NCBI GenBank assembly: GCA_905478325.1
Contig: CAJQIB010000005.1
Location: 1 to 64,000 of the forward strand
Direction: 5' to 3'
From: an uncultured Flavobacteriales bacterium
Lineage (GTDB): Bacteria > Bacteroidota > Bacteroidia > Flavobacteriales_D > Sanyastnellaceae
Length of the DNA stretch: 64,000 bases
A program made the position numbers and the translations under genes. Below, one piece after another: positions 47,375 to 55,540 of the stretch (position 1 is the first letter of the stretch; the number at the start of each line of letters is the position of its first letter). The notes beneath the pieces are model-generated. The model searched no databases, had not been told where the DNA came from, and was given only the letters and a program-made list of their open reading frames with translations.

Positions 47375-50154
47375 GCGCTCTTGGATTGTTGGTCCCTTTG
47401 CCATCGTGCTGCGACGGCTAAGAACGAACCGATGGCCATGAGGATACATCCAATCCAAAGCCAGTTGATTTGCGGAAAAATCACCGCCTGCATCACCACG
47501 AAATCACGTCGAACCGAAATGTGCTCCCAAACAGTCAATTCCAAGGTTTCCGCTTGCGGGTTGAACGATTCAATCCGCATTTGGACTCCAAAGTCTTCAG
47601 CCTCATACAGATCAGGAATGATGAGACTGTCCCGAACGATGTAGAGCGGTTCATGGGTCTGAATGCGTGTTTGGTTGTCCAGCTGAATGCAGGCAACGAC
47701 AGCCAAGTCATCATCCAAAAGTCCGCGAACGGGGCGTTCCTCATCCCGGATCGCTCGCAAGCTATCAACGGTAAGCAAGGTTCTCCCAACGAGCATGCTG
47801 TCGCCCACTTGAACGGTATGCGTTTTGCCTCCCATCCAACCGTTCTCATCGGTTTCGGGTGGTGTGACACGTCCCCATTTTATATGCGTATACAGGTCTT
47901 TGTGCAGCCAATGTCGCGTGTCCGGCTCAGGAGCGTTGCCCATTTGTTCATTGATCTGAATCCGGGGTTCGAGTGTGAATAGCTGTTCTCCAGCAATTCC
48001 AGACTTCCAAATTTGCGCTTGATTCGCTTGACGCTCATTGGGGAAGGGGATGAACATCCAATGGTCTTCCATGTCGTCCGAAAACAGCTTGGAAGCTTCG
48101 TGCGTTTCGTGGGCTTCAAAGACCATTCCATCAAAGAAAACGACATCACCAGGAGCATATGAATTCGGCACTCTTTCGAAGTAATCCATTCGAAATTTTA
48201 CATGTATTCCTTCTTGGTATTTTTCGCGGTAATGAACAAAATAGGGGCCCATTGAAAGGGTGTCACCCTCCATGATCAATAGGTCTTCTCGGTTGTTGAG
48301 TTCCTCATTGAGAGAACTGATGTCCCCAATCTGATTTTTAGAAATGATTTCTTTCTGGCTGGTACTGAGGACTGCACCAAAGAGGACGAGTCCAAAGCCA
48401 ACGTGGGCCAGAGGAGATCCGATTTTTCTCCAGTGGCCACGTGCGACGGTCAGCAAGTAATCGAGATTGGATGCTACGGCGAAAATGGCCGCAAAAAGCA
48501 AGGCAACCCGAGGGGATTCATACCACTCGTACGGGAAGAAATACAGGAGCATTCCTATGAGAACGATGGATGCAATCAAGGGCAAAAACAGGGACCGCAA
48601 CACCCGTTGAATATTGGATTGCTTGTATTTGAGCCATTGAGCAAAGCCCATGGCCAACAGAATCAAAACGGCCAACGGAATTTGAACCAAATGGTACGTT
48701 TGATCAAAGTCTGTTCCTGGCGCCAAATTGTGCTTGGCTAAATCCAGCAACATATCGCTGTTCCAGCGGGTTCCCAATTGGGTGAGTTGGTCACTCCACG
48801 GTTCAAGAAAGCGATTGAAAACGGGTAAGCTCGTTTGCCAAGTGATGTGCATCGCACTCACAAAAAGCAAGAGGGAGCCTACGAACATCCAAAAGTCGCG
48901 AGACCAGAGTGATTCTTCTTCTTCCGTTCTCTGGATGTCTTTTAGGTAAGCACGAATCCCCGCCGCAAACATGGTTGCAATGAACAAGGAAATGGCTTCG
49001 ATGGCCCACCCTTTCAGTGCCAGTAGAGTGAGCAATAGGCAGATGAAGAGCAAGGCGCGTCTCCATTTTTTTGACTCGACCAATGCGATGTGCGCCAAAG
49101 CAATGAAGCTGATGACATAGACCAATAGCTGAGGTAAAATACCACTATCGACAAAGCTGTGTACTGAGGTGTCCCCGAGTACGCCTGATTTGGTTAAAAA
49201 CGTACTGTAGAGTACGAGGATGAATGAGAGAAGGGGGAAATAATAGGTGCTAAATAACGCGGTGGGATGTTTGCGGTTCCTGTTGATGAGCAACAAGTGA
49301 GCACCAGCAACCAAAACGATCCATGGCACCAGAGAGGAGTTCTCAACAGGATCCCATGCCCAAAAACCACCAAAGCTGAGCGCTTCGTAAGCCCAGGCGC
49401 CTCCCATAAGGATGCCCGTACCCAAAATGCCCACACCGAAAAAAGACCAACGCAATGCAGGGCGCATCCAAGAGCGGTCCGAGCGGTTCATAAGCCCTGC
49501 AATGGCAAAAGCAAAAGGAACGGATGTGGAGGCAAAACCGAGAAACAGGGTCGGGGGATGAATGGTCATCCAATAATTCTGCAGCAACGGGTTCAGTCCT
49601 TGGCCATCTTGAAATAGCGGAAATGCAGTCAGGTAATCGGCTCGCGTGGTCCATGGCAATCCGAGATTGCTTGGAGCCTCACGAAGCAAAAGGAAAGGGT
49701 CAAGACCCAATTGAAAATCGCCGAAGTAAATTCCCAAGAGCATGGAAGTCAGAAAGACTTCAATCGCTGCTAAAACAGCCATCACTTGAGGCGTCCAAAT
49801 GGTTTTTTTACGGAGTAAAATCAGTCCAAGCACATTGTGCCAAAACATCCACAGTAAAAACCCGCCCTCTTGCCCGCCCCAAAACGCGCTAAAGATGAAG
49901 CGCATGGGCATCGCATTGTTCAGGTGCTTCCAGATGTATTGAAACTCATACCGGTGACTGGCAAACAAGAAAAACACCATACCGATGGTTGCAAACGTAC
50001 TCCAAGCATGCACTTGAAAGGCCCGTTTCCCCCACTGATACTCCCCACGAATGAGGGAAACGACAGAAACAAGAGATGAACCAAACGCTAAGGCAATCAG
50101 AAAGCGGCCGATCCATGCTGCTTCAATCCACTCACCACTGAATAGTGTTTCCAT
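47371..50154 (-). CDS. ccmF: Cytochrome c-type biogenesis protein CcmF
   Basis: 927-residue membrane component of the heme-apocytochrome c ligase. About 15 hydrophobic segments. Seen: FWGGQEGGFLLWMFWH, the heme-ligand histidine in YWMTIHPPTLFLGFAS, the WWD heme-handling motif in GGFWAWDPVENSSLVPW, and SVHSFVDSGI. A soluble extracytoplasmic domain of about 280 residues near the C-terminus is followed by a final TM (FPQINWLWIGCILMAIGSFL). It is larger than the usual 650 residues, which may compensate for the missing CcmH. Translationally coupled to DUF2520. Confidence 0.92.
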   Translation of the reverse strand: METLFSGEWIEAAWIGRFLIALAFGSSLVSVVSLIRGEYQWGKRAFQVHAWSTFATIGMVFFLFASHRYEFQYIWKHLNNAMPMRFIFSAFWGGQEGGFLLWMFWHNVLGLILLRKKTIWTPQVMAVLAAIEVFLTSMLLGIYFGDFQLGLDPFLLLREAPSNLGLPWTTRADYLTAFPLFQDGQGLNPLLQNYWMTIHPPTLFLGFASTSVPFAFAIAGLMNRSDRSWMRPALRWSFFGVGILGTGILMGGAWAYEALSFGGFWAWDPVENSSLVPWIVLVAGAHLLLINRNRKHPTALFSTYYFPLLSFILVLYSTFLTKSGVLGDTSVHSFVDSGILPQLLVYVISFIALAHIALVESKKWRRALLFICLLLTLLALKGWAIEAISLFIATMFAAGIRAYLKDIQRTEEEESLWSRDFWMFVGSLLLFVSAMHITWQTSLPVFNRFLEPWSDQLTQLGTRWNSDMLLDLAKHNLAPGTDFDQTYHLVQIPLAVLILLAMGFAQWLKYKQSNIQRVLRSLFLPLIASIVLIGMLLYFFPYEWYESPRVALLFAAIFAVASNLDYLLTVARGHWRKIGSPLAHVGFGLVLFGAVLSTSQKEIISKNQIGDISSLNEELNNREDLLIMEGDTLSMGPYFVHYREKYQEGIHVKFRMDYFERVPNSYAPGDVVFFDGMVFEAHETHEASKLFSDDMEDHWMFIPFPNERQANQAQIWKSGIAGEQLFTLEPRIQINEQMGNAPEPDTRHWLHKDLYTHIKWGRVTPPETDENGWMGGKTHTVQVGDSMLVGRTLLTVDSLRAIRDEERPVRGLLDDDLAVVACIQLDNQTRIQTHEPLYIVRDSLIIPDLYEAEDFGVQMRIESFNPQAETLELTVWEHISVRRDFVVMQAVIFPQINWLWIGCILMAIGSFLAVAARWQRDQQSKSA

Positions 50155-50160
50155 TAGGAA

Positions 50161-50571
50161 TTAGGATAGGGGGTCCTCGTTTTCTGAGAGAAGAACATGG
50201 TTGTTCTCATTGTACTTCGAAGGGCATTTCATCAGCATTTCCGTGGCATGAAATTCACCGTCTTTCATGGTGCCGTATAGATCAATGGACTCGCTGTTTT
50301 CGAGCCCTGTCGGCTTCGCTTTCAACAGTCTTACCGGGCGTCGGGCACCTGATTTGTCCTCCATGAGGAAAACGGTTAAGGTCGGGTCCGTTTCTGGGTC
50401 GTAAACGACGGGCTCTTCGCGTACCAAAGAACCCGAAATCTTACATTCTTCACCCACCATGCTCTCGGCTTCTATAAACCCTACAGAGCGACTTGTTGAT
50501 GTGAATGTCGCGATGAAAGTGCCCACCAATGCGGCGACTAAAATTAAGCTGACAATGTGCGATTTCTTCAT
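50161..50571 (-). CDS. ccmE: Heme chaperone CcmE, cysteine type
   Basis: 136 residues: an N-terminal TM anchor (HIVSLILVAALVGTFIATF) and an OB-fold domain on the periplasmic side. CcmE carries heme covalently from CcmC to CcmF. The canonical heme-binding HxxxY is replaced by CxxxY at residues 116-120 (KCPSKYN), the form described for archaea and Desulfovibrio (system I*). The segment GEFHATEMLMKC corresponds to the usual strand before the ligand. It sits 6 bases before ccmF in the operon. Confidence 0.85.
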   Translation of the reverse strand: MKKSHIVSLILVAALVGTFIATFTSTSRSVGFIEAESMVGEECKISGSLVREEPVVYDPETDPTLTVFLMEDKSGARRPVRLLKAKPTGLENSESIDLYGTMKDGEFHATEMLMKCPSKYNENNHVLLSENEDPLS

Positions 50572-50583
50572 GAAAATAATCCT

Positions 50584-50772
50584 TTAGTCAGACGGGGCAT
50601 TCTTTTTTGAATTCAACAACTTCTCCATTCGACTGAGTCGGTTTTCCGCGCGTAACAGCCACCACGCCATTCCAATGAGAATGACACAGGCTACTCCAAC
50701 GACAACGTAAGCCTTCCCTGACCCTATGAACCAACCTTCTAGTGGGTTTGTTTGCAAAAGAATAAACATCAT
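50584..50772 (-). CDS. ccmD: CcmD-like small membrane protein
   Basis: 62 residues from the ATG at 50772, which overlaps the ccmC stop by ATGA. One central TM helix (YVVVGVACVILIGMAWWLL) follows a short extracytoplasmic stretch, and a basic cytoplasmic tail (RAENRLSRMEKLLNSKK) ends the protein. Size, topology and position between ccmC and ccmE are those of CcmD, which stabilises release of holo-CcmE. Sequence alone would not identify it, so the call rests largely on context. Confidence 0.72.
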   Translation of the reverse strand: MMFILLQTNPLEGWFIGSGKAYVVVGVACVILIGMAWWLLRAENRLSRMEKLLNSKKNAPSD

Positions 50773-51821
50773 GGCAACAATTCGATTTGGCGGTTGACGC
50801 GCTTCATGCGCAACGTGACGAGATACATCCAGATTCCGAGCAACATCCATCCAACAATCGCCGGATAAAAGACCGCTCGCAACGCACTATTCAAGTCGTA
50901 CGTATTGAATCCTGGATTCCCGCCTTTTCCTGGATGAAGGCTTTCTGAGAATCGAGGGAGCACCATGAGCAAGATGACAAGGATCACAAAGGCAAACAGG
51001 TTGTACACAGCGGATAAACGACTTCGGAGTCGCTCATCTTCAACCGCTTGACGCAATACCATGTAACCAGAATACACCAACACCGTGACCAAAGCACCGT
51101 TGAGTTGCGGGTCATCTACCCACCAAGCGCCCCATGTAAACCGCGCCCACAGACTCCCTGTGAGAAGCCCTAGGACTCCAAACCAAAGCCCGACCTGAAC
51201 ACTCGCTTCGGCACGTTGGTCATCCAACTCATTCCGCGGATTGGAAAGTAGCTTGATCGAAGAAACGAATCCGATTCCCATCAGTAAGAACATGGTGAAC
51301 CACAAGGGGACGTGCAGCATCAAATTTCGAATCGTCTCGATGATTCTCGGCTGATAGGGGAAGTGAAAGCCCAAATTCCCAGGGTGCTCAACAAAGGAAG
51401 GTGCAGGCCACGTTGCCTGGGCATCAATGAAACGGTCCGAAAGAAAGAGCCCGTTTTCAAGGAGCAAGGTGCCGTCCACGGGGTGATTGATCAAGACATT
51501 CCAAGACTTTGCTGGCAAGGAGTAAGGCAATGTCAATCCGATGGTCGCATGGGTGGCGTCGTCCACTCGAATAACTTCCAAAGCGGCCAGTTGGCTTTTT
51601 GACTTGACAAACACCTGAAGTGCATCCGGCTCTTCATCCCAGTGAGTCCCATATCCGATGAGTTGGTATTCGGGTACAGAACGGTTTTCAGTCGCCGACG
51701 AAATGACGCGGTCAACATTCTGAAACTCCAATAAACCCGGGCCGAGAGGCACCAAAAAGGTGATGGCAAAAACATAGGCCAGGAGCAAAATCCCAAGTGC
51801 TTTCCAAAGAGTGTTTTTCAT
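50769..51821 (-). CDS. ccmC: Heme exporter protein CcmC with an enlarged periplasmic loop
   Basis: 350 residues, against about 240 in E. coli. TM1 is at residues 8-28. About 130 residues of extracytoplasmic sequence follow (beta-rich, HWDEEPDALQVFVKSK). Then comes the five-helix core with the histidine in HVPLWFTMFLLMGIG, the WWD motif in RFTWGAWWVDDPQLNGAL, and a later histidine in SESLHPGKGGN. CcmC attaches heme to CcmE. The insertion is the main oddity. A CcsA-like assignment is an alternative, but the flanking ccmB, ccmD and ccmE decide it. Confidence 0.87.
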   Translation of the reverse strand: MKNTLWKALGILLLAYVFAITFLVPLGPGLLEFQNVDRVISSATENRSVPEYQLIGYGTHWDEEPDALQVFVKSKSQLAALEVIRVDDATHATIGLTLPYSLPAKSWNVLINHPVDGTLLLENGLFLSDRFIDAQATWPAPSFVEHPGNLGFHFPYQPRIIETIRNLMLHVPLWFTMFLLMGIGFVSSIKLLSNPRNELDDQRAEASVQVGLWFGVLGLLTGSLWARFTWGAWWVDDPQLNGALVTVLVYSGYMVLRQAVEDERLRSRLSAVYNLFAFVILVILLMVLPRFSESLHPGKGGNPGFNTYDLNSALRAVFYPAIVGWMLLGIWMYLVTLRMKRVNRQIELLP

Positions 51822-51827
51822 CGCGAA

Positions 51828-52520
51828 TCAATCACGCCAAAGGTAAGGGAAGAGAATGAAGCCAAGGGCACCAATGCCACCAGTTAATGCTGCCAAGAAA
51901 AGCAAATGATGTGCGGTATCGATCCATAGAATGCCCTTCAGAATATCCGTTCCATAACGCGTTGAAATCAAAACAATTGGAATGATAAGAGGCAATCCCA
52001 AAACGGCGGTTAATCCAAATCCAGCACCTGCCCGCGAGGAGATTGCACTCAAGACACTCAGAAGCGAGGCAAACGCCAGCGCAGTGCACTCTAAGCCCAA
52101 AAGAAAAGACAGCCCTTGGCGTGGATTGAAATGTTCTGAACCCAAGAAGAGCGTGAATGAAAGGAAAATCAGGACTGACAACGCACTCAAAATAGCCGAG
52201 TAGAATGTCATTCGAGCCAGGATCCATTCTCCAGGTCGAAGTGCTGTCTTGAGATACTTGCGCATGGCTTCCGAGTCTTCTGGCCACGGTTTGGCCACTG
52301 CATTGAACGCAGAAAACATGAGGACGACCCAGGCCAAGGCATTCCACGTTTCAGATGAAGCCCGTCCGCCTGCAACTTGATAGCATGCATAGACAGATGC
52401 CAGTGCAAAAAGCAAGAGGCCTGCCAATCCGTGCTTTTGTCGCCATTCCATTCGGAATGCGTGGGCCGTTAAAAAGCGGTATCGGGACCAAGCAGATGAT
52501 CGGCTCATGTGTTCACTCAT
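51828..52520 (-). CDS. ccmB: Heme exporter protein CcmB
   Basis: 230-residue membrane protein with about six TM helices, the permease of the CcmAB ABC unit that drives release of holo-CcmE. The layout fits: FRMEWRQKHGLAGLLLFALA at the N-terminus, a charged PEDSEAMRKYLKTALRPGEW loop, and helices such as GFGLTAVLGLPLIIPIVLIS. The ATG at 52520 overlaps the exonuclease stop as TAATG. ccmA, its ATPase, is not in this operon or window. A second possible start lies at 52508. Confidence 0.85.
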   Translation of the reverse strand: MSEHMSRSSAWSRYRFLTAHAFRMEWRQKHGLAGLLLFALASVYACYQVAGGRASSETWNALAWVVLMFSAFNAVAKPWPEDSEAMRKYLKTALRPGEWILARMTFYSAILSALSVLIFLSFTLFLGSEHFNPRQGLSFLLGLECTALAFASLLSVLSAISSRAGAGFGLTAVLGLPLIIPIVLISTRYGTDILKGILWIDTAHHLLFLAALTGGIGALGFILFPYLWRD

Positions 52521-53074
52521 TAGTGCAAAAGGTTCATGGGTTTTGCAATAACTTGGAACAGTCGGGCCATGTTTCGGGCGTCTTCAATGGCGCGGTGTTG
52601 TGTTCCAGAATATGAAAGCCCCTCGAACTCCAAAGCCGACTTCAAACCGATCTGGTTTTTACTGCCCTTCCACTTGCTGTAGTGATGCTGTAAACACGCA
52701 TGATAACGCAGCCAAGGCATGTCAACGTCGTGCAATTTGCCGTCGTTTAACAACTGACGCTTGTCAAATTCACCCCAACTCATCAATACCGTGCGCACCG
52801 CATTTGGAGCCATCCAGTCTTCGAAGTCTTCAACGGCTTCATCGAATGGAGGTGCTCCGTCTACGTCACGTTGTGTGATGCTCGTCAGTTCGGTGCAGAA
52901 TGGGGATATTTTCGGGTGCAATTTGGGTTTGATAAAGGCACAAAACTCATCGATAATTTCGAGAGATTCGTTGACTTTAACAGCTCCAATTTCGATGACC
53001 TCCACGTGCTTCGGAGCTCGGCCCCTCCAGCATGTAGCTTCCAAATCGTAAATGATGAAATGGCGCTCCTCCAT
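52520..53074 (-). CDS. DEDDh 3'-5' exonuclease (ERI-1/KapD-like)
   Basis: 184 residues from the ATG at 53074. Exonuclease motifs: FIIYDLEATCWRG (Asp and Glu), EVIEIGAVKV, MSWGEFDKRQLLND (Exo II Asp) and QHRAIEDARNMARLF (Exo III His and Asp). Relatives in this branch trim RNA or act as oligonucleases; a precise substrate cannot be assigned. It is first in the operon with ccmBCDEF, coupled by TAATG, although no link to cytochrome c is known. The longer in-frame start at 53107 precedes the promoter box and is rejected. Confidence 0.82.
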   Translation of the reverse strand: MEERHFIIYDLEATCWRGRAPKHVEVIEIGAVKVNESLEIIDEFCAFIKPKLHPKISPFCTELTSITQRDVDGAPPFDEAVEDFEDWMAPNAVRTVLMSWGEFDKRQLLNDGKLHDVDMPWLRYHACLQHHYSKWKGSKNQIGLKSALEFEGLSYSGTQHRAIEDARNMARLFQVIAKPMNLLH

Positions 53075-53080
53075 GTGACG

Positions 53081-53088
53081 CAAAGATA
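53081..53088 (-). promoter_or_regulatory. -7 promoter element (TATCTTTG) of the exonuclease-ccm operon
   Basis: Exact TAnnTTTG match ending 6 nt before the ATG at 53074, so the operon mRNA is predicted to be leaderless. The same octamer precedes the SRP RNA. Confidence 0.58.
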
Positions 53089-53137
53089 CAATGCAGGGAA
53101 AAGCCATTCTTTAGAACTTGCCAACCCCAAGCACAGA

Positions 53138-53842
53138 ATGATGAACACTCCAAAAAAACTAGTGGTTTTAACGGGCGCAGGAATGAGCGCTGAAAGCGGC
53201 ATTCCTACCTTTCGTGGTGCAGATGGGCTTTGGGAGGGACACCGCGTTGAAGAGGTGGCAACTCCAGAGGCGTGGAATTCGAACCCTTCTTTGGTGCGGC
53301 ATTTTTACAACGAACGCAGGAAGCACTTGATGCAATGTCATCCGAATGCGGGTCATCACATCTTAGCCCAATGGGAACAATTCACCGATGTCCAGATTAT
53401 CACCCAAAACGTGGATGATTTGCACGAGCGTGCTGGCTCGACCAAAGTGCTCCATTTGCATGGTAAGCTCATCAATGCCCGAAGCACGGGGCCAGGTGCC
53501 GAGGCATTTGCCATGCGGGAGTGGGAGATGAAATCAACGGATCGGTGTGCAAAGGGGTTTCCAGTACGCCCGGACATTGTGTGGTTCGGTGAGGACGTGC
53601 CGGCGATGGATGCATCCATCGAATTGGTTCAAGCAGCGGATTGTGTTTTGGTGATTGGGACCTCATTGCAAGTGTATCCAGCGGCGCACCTCGCCTTTCA
53701 AGCGGCTGAGCATGTTCCAGTTCACGTGATTGATCCGGAAGCAAACAGTTTGCCTGCGGGCAATGCGATCCGCTGGCCCTTTGTTGCTTCGAAGGGGTTG
53801 GAAACCTGGGGCGCGAAGCACTTCCCTAAGAACCTGCTCTAG
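53138..53842 (+). CDS. cobB: Sir2-family NAD-dependent deacylase without a zinc-binding cysteine set
   Basis: 234 residues from 53138; ATG 53141 is equally possible. It removes acyl groups from lysines using NAD. NAD site: VLTGAGMSAESGIPTFRG; IITQNVDDLHERAG; the catalytic histidine 108 in LHLHGKL; VIGTSLQVYPAA. Tyr57 and Arg60 (FYNERRKH) form the YxxR pair of class III sirtuins, which prefer succinyl or malonyl lysine. The zinc module normally has four cysteines, but only Cys137 is present between residues 105 and 150. Its stop overlaps that of the convergent biotin carboxylase gene. Confidence 0.88.
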   Translation: MMNTPKKLVVLTGAGMSAESGIPTFRGADGLWEGHRVEEVATPEAWNSNPSLVRHFYNERRKHLMQCHPNAGHHILAQWEQFTDVQIITQNVDDLHERAGSTKVLHLHGKLINARSTGPGAEAFAMREWEMKSTDRCAKGFPVRPDIVWFGEDVPAMDASIELVQAADCVLVIGTSLQVYPAAHLAFQAAEHVPVHVIDPEANSLPAGNAIRWPFVASKGLETWGAKHFPKNLL

Positions 53843-55344
53843 TCAAAACGGCGTTCCTTCCATTTGGAAGGGGCGGTTTGGGAGCTCGGCTTAAGCGCTT
53901 TCGGTCGTTGCTGATGGATGAGCCCAACGGTCAATGCGGCCAGTTCAGAATCAGAGCAGCGGACCTCTCGATGCAATTGTTCTGGAGTGAAATGCGTGTC
54001 CACGAACTGCGTGTCAAAATCCCCGCTTCGGAATGCCGGGTGATTGATGGCAAAGCGACCAAATTGTAAAGTCGTGGCGACCCCTGTTATTTCGTAATCA
54101 TCGATTGCTTGAATGCAGCGCTCAATCGCCGCTTCTCGGGTAGGCCCATGAACGACCAATTTGGACAGCATGGGGTCGTAGTAAATGGAAACTTCTTGCC
54201 CTTCTTCAACGCCGTCATCCACACGGATTCCTGGTCCTGTAGGAGGGACATATCGACTCAAAACTCCGGTGTCTGGCAAGAAGCCCGCGGCAGCATTTTC
54301 GGCATACACCCGGACTTCAATGGCGTGTCCTCGAATTTCCAAGTCCTCTTGAGAAAAGGAGAGGGGATGGCCTTCAGCGATCCGGATTTGTTCATACACG
54401 AGGTCGATTCCTGTGATGCACTCTGTGACGGGGTGTTCCACCTGCAGACGGGTATTCATCTCGAGAAAATAAAAACGCTTCTCAGCATCCAATAAAAACT
54501 CGACAGTCCCAGCACCAACATAATCACAGCTGCGAGCCACTTCAATGGCCGCTGCTCCCATTTTCGCACGTAAAGCGGCATTCAAAACGGACGAGGGAGC
54601 TTCTTCAATCACTTTCTGATGCCTGCGTTGGATGCTGCATTCCCGATCAAATAGATGCACAACGGTGCCGTACATGTCCGCAAGAACCTGGATCTCAATG
54701 TGACGAGGAGAAGTGACAAATCGTTCGAGAAAGACAGCGCCATCTCCGAAGGAATTGATCGCTTCAGATACCGCACGTTCAAAGTGCGATGGCAATTCTT
54801 CAAGTGAATGCACGATGCGCATCCCTTTTCCTCCGCCACCGGCGCTTGCTTTAATCAACAAGGGGAATCCGATGGTCGGAGCGACTTCCAATGCTTGTTC
54901 CACCGTATGAACTGGAAAGTCTGTGCCCGGAACCAACGGTACATCAAATGGCTTAACATTTTCTTTCGCGGCCAATTTGGAGCCCATCGTCATCATGGCC
55001 CGTTCCGATGGCCCAATGAAAATCATTCCTGCGTTTCGGACGTTTTTCGAGAACTCCGGGTTTTCAGAAAGAAACCCATATCCGGGATGAATCGCGTCTA
55101 CTCCCAATTCCAAAGCGACCTCGATGATCCGGTCTCCGAGTAGATAACTTTCAGAAGAGGGTGGAGGGCCGATGCAAACAGCTTCGTCTGCGAACCGAGC
55201 AAAGGGGGAGTCTGAGTCGGCTTCTGAATAGACAGCTACCGTTGTTATGCCCATCTCGCGGGCAGTCTTCATGATACGCAAAGCAATCTCTCCACGATTA
55301 GCTACGAGTACTTTTCGTATGGACTGAATGGGTGTCTTCATCAA
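53839..55344 (-). CDS. accC: Acyl-CoA carboxylase biotin carboxylase subunit
   Basis: 501-residue ATP-grasp enzyme that carboxylates biotin on the carrier protein. Seen: KVLVANRGEIALRIMKTARE, IHPGYGFLSENPEF, the glycine-rich ATP loop KASAGGGGKGMRI, FDRECSIQRRHQKVIEEAPS, EFLLDAEKRFYFLEMNTRL and QVEHPVTECITGIDL. The biotinylated carrier domain is not fused. It is about 50 residues longer than E. coli AccC, with a divergent tail, so it may serve a propionyl- or acetyl-CoA carboxylase. The start is at 55344 or the next codon. It lies just downstream of the SRP RNA on the same strand. Confidence 0.9.
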   Translation of the reverse strand: MMKTPIQSIRKVLVANRGEIALRIMKTAREMGITTVAVYSEADSDSPFARFADEAVCIGPPPSSESYLLGDRIIEVALELGVDAIHPGYGFLSENPEFSKNVRNAGMIFIGPSERAMMTMGSKLAAKENVKPFDVPLVPGTDFPVHTVEQALEVAPTIGFPLLIKASAGGGGKGMRIVHSLEELPSHFERAVSEAINSFGDGAVFLERFVTSPRHIEIQVLADMYGTVVHLFDRECSIQRRHQKVIEEAPSSVLNAALRAKMGAAAIEVARSCDYVGAGTVEFLLDAEKRFYFLEMNTRLQVEHPVTECITGIDLVYEQIRIAEGHPLSFSQEDLEIRGHAIEVRVYAENAAAGFLPDTGVLSRYVPPTGPGIRVDDGVEEGQEVSIYYDPMLSKLVVHGPTREAAIERCIQAIDDYEITGVATTLQFGRFAINHPAFRSGDFDTQFVDTHFTPEQLHREVRCSDSELAALTVGLIHQQRPKALKPSSQTAPSKWKERRFD

Positions 55345-55392
55345 GCATGGGGTTCAATTCCGGAAGCAACCCCAATGGGAATGCAAGAAAAG

Positions 55393-55496
55393 AAAAGTGG
55401 GGCAAGCGATTCCTATCGCACCGCTACAACCGTCTACCCTTGCTGCCTTCCGGCCCTGGGGGAGTTGACGGGAGCTAGTCGTAAGAGACTTGCCCC
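55393..55496 (-). ncRNA. ffs: Signal recognition particle RNA (4.5S, small bacterial type)
   Basis: RNA scaffold that binds Ffh for co-translational membrane targeting. On the minus strand the apical hallmark GGCCGGAAGGCAGCAAGGG is present (near 55454-55437), containing the conserved GGAAG tetraloop side and GCAGC loop. The two ends pair: 55399-55406 with 55489-55496 (GGGGCAAG with CTTGCCCC). A T-rich tract ends it. A TATCTTTG promoter box lies three bases upstream of the paired 5' end. About 100 nt, the usual size. It directly precedes accC on the same strand. Confidence 0.93.
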
Positions 55497-55499
55497 GTG

Positions 55500-55507
55500 C
55501 AAAGATA
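55500..55507 (-). promoter_or_regulatory. -7 promoter element (TATCTTTG) of the SRP RNA
   Basis: Exact TAnnTTTG match whose last base lies 4 nt from the first paired G of the SRP RNA. It fixes the distance from box to transcript start at about 4-6 nt, which can be used to judge the leaderless genes. Confidence 0.65.
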
Positions 55508-55528
55508 CCATCAAATTGATGGGTGTGC

Positions 55529-55535
55529 TACCTTG
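55529..55535 (+). promoter_or_regulatory. Candidate -7 element (TACCTTG) of the DUF4199-GT2 unit
   Basis: TAnnTTG variant ending 5 nt before the ATG at 55541, in the same TGCTACCTTGC context as hutI. It rules out the GTG at 55523. Confidence 0.5.
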
Positions 55536-55540
55536 CGGCC

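Noticed and set aside
47375-47458. Extended N-terminus for the DUF2520 protein
   Set aside because: It would overlap ccmF by 88 bases, whereas the ATGA-coupled start at 47374 begins right at the Rossmann motif.
52871-53137. Extended N-terminus for the sirtuin
   Set aside because: The added 89 codons lie antisense to the exonuclease and its promoter. The Sir2 fold starts properly at 53138 or 53141.
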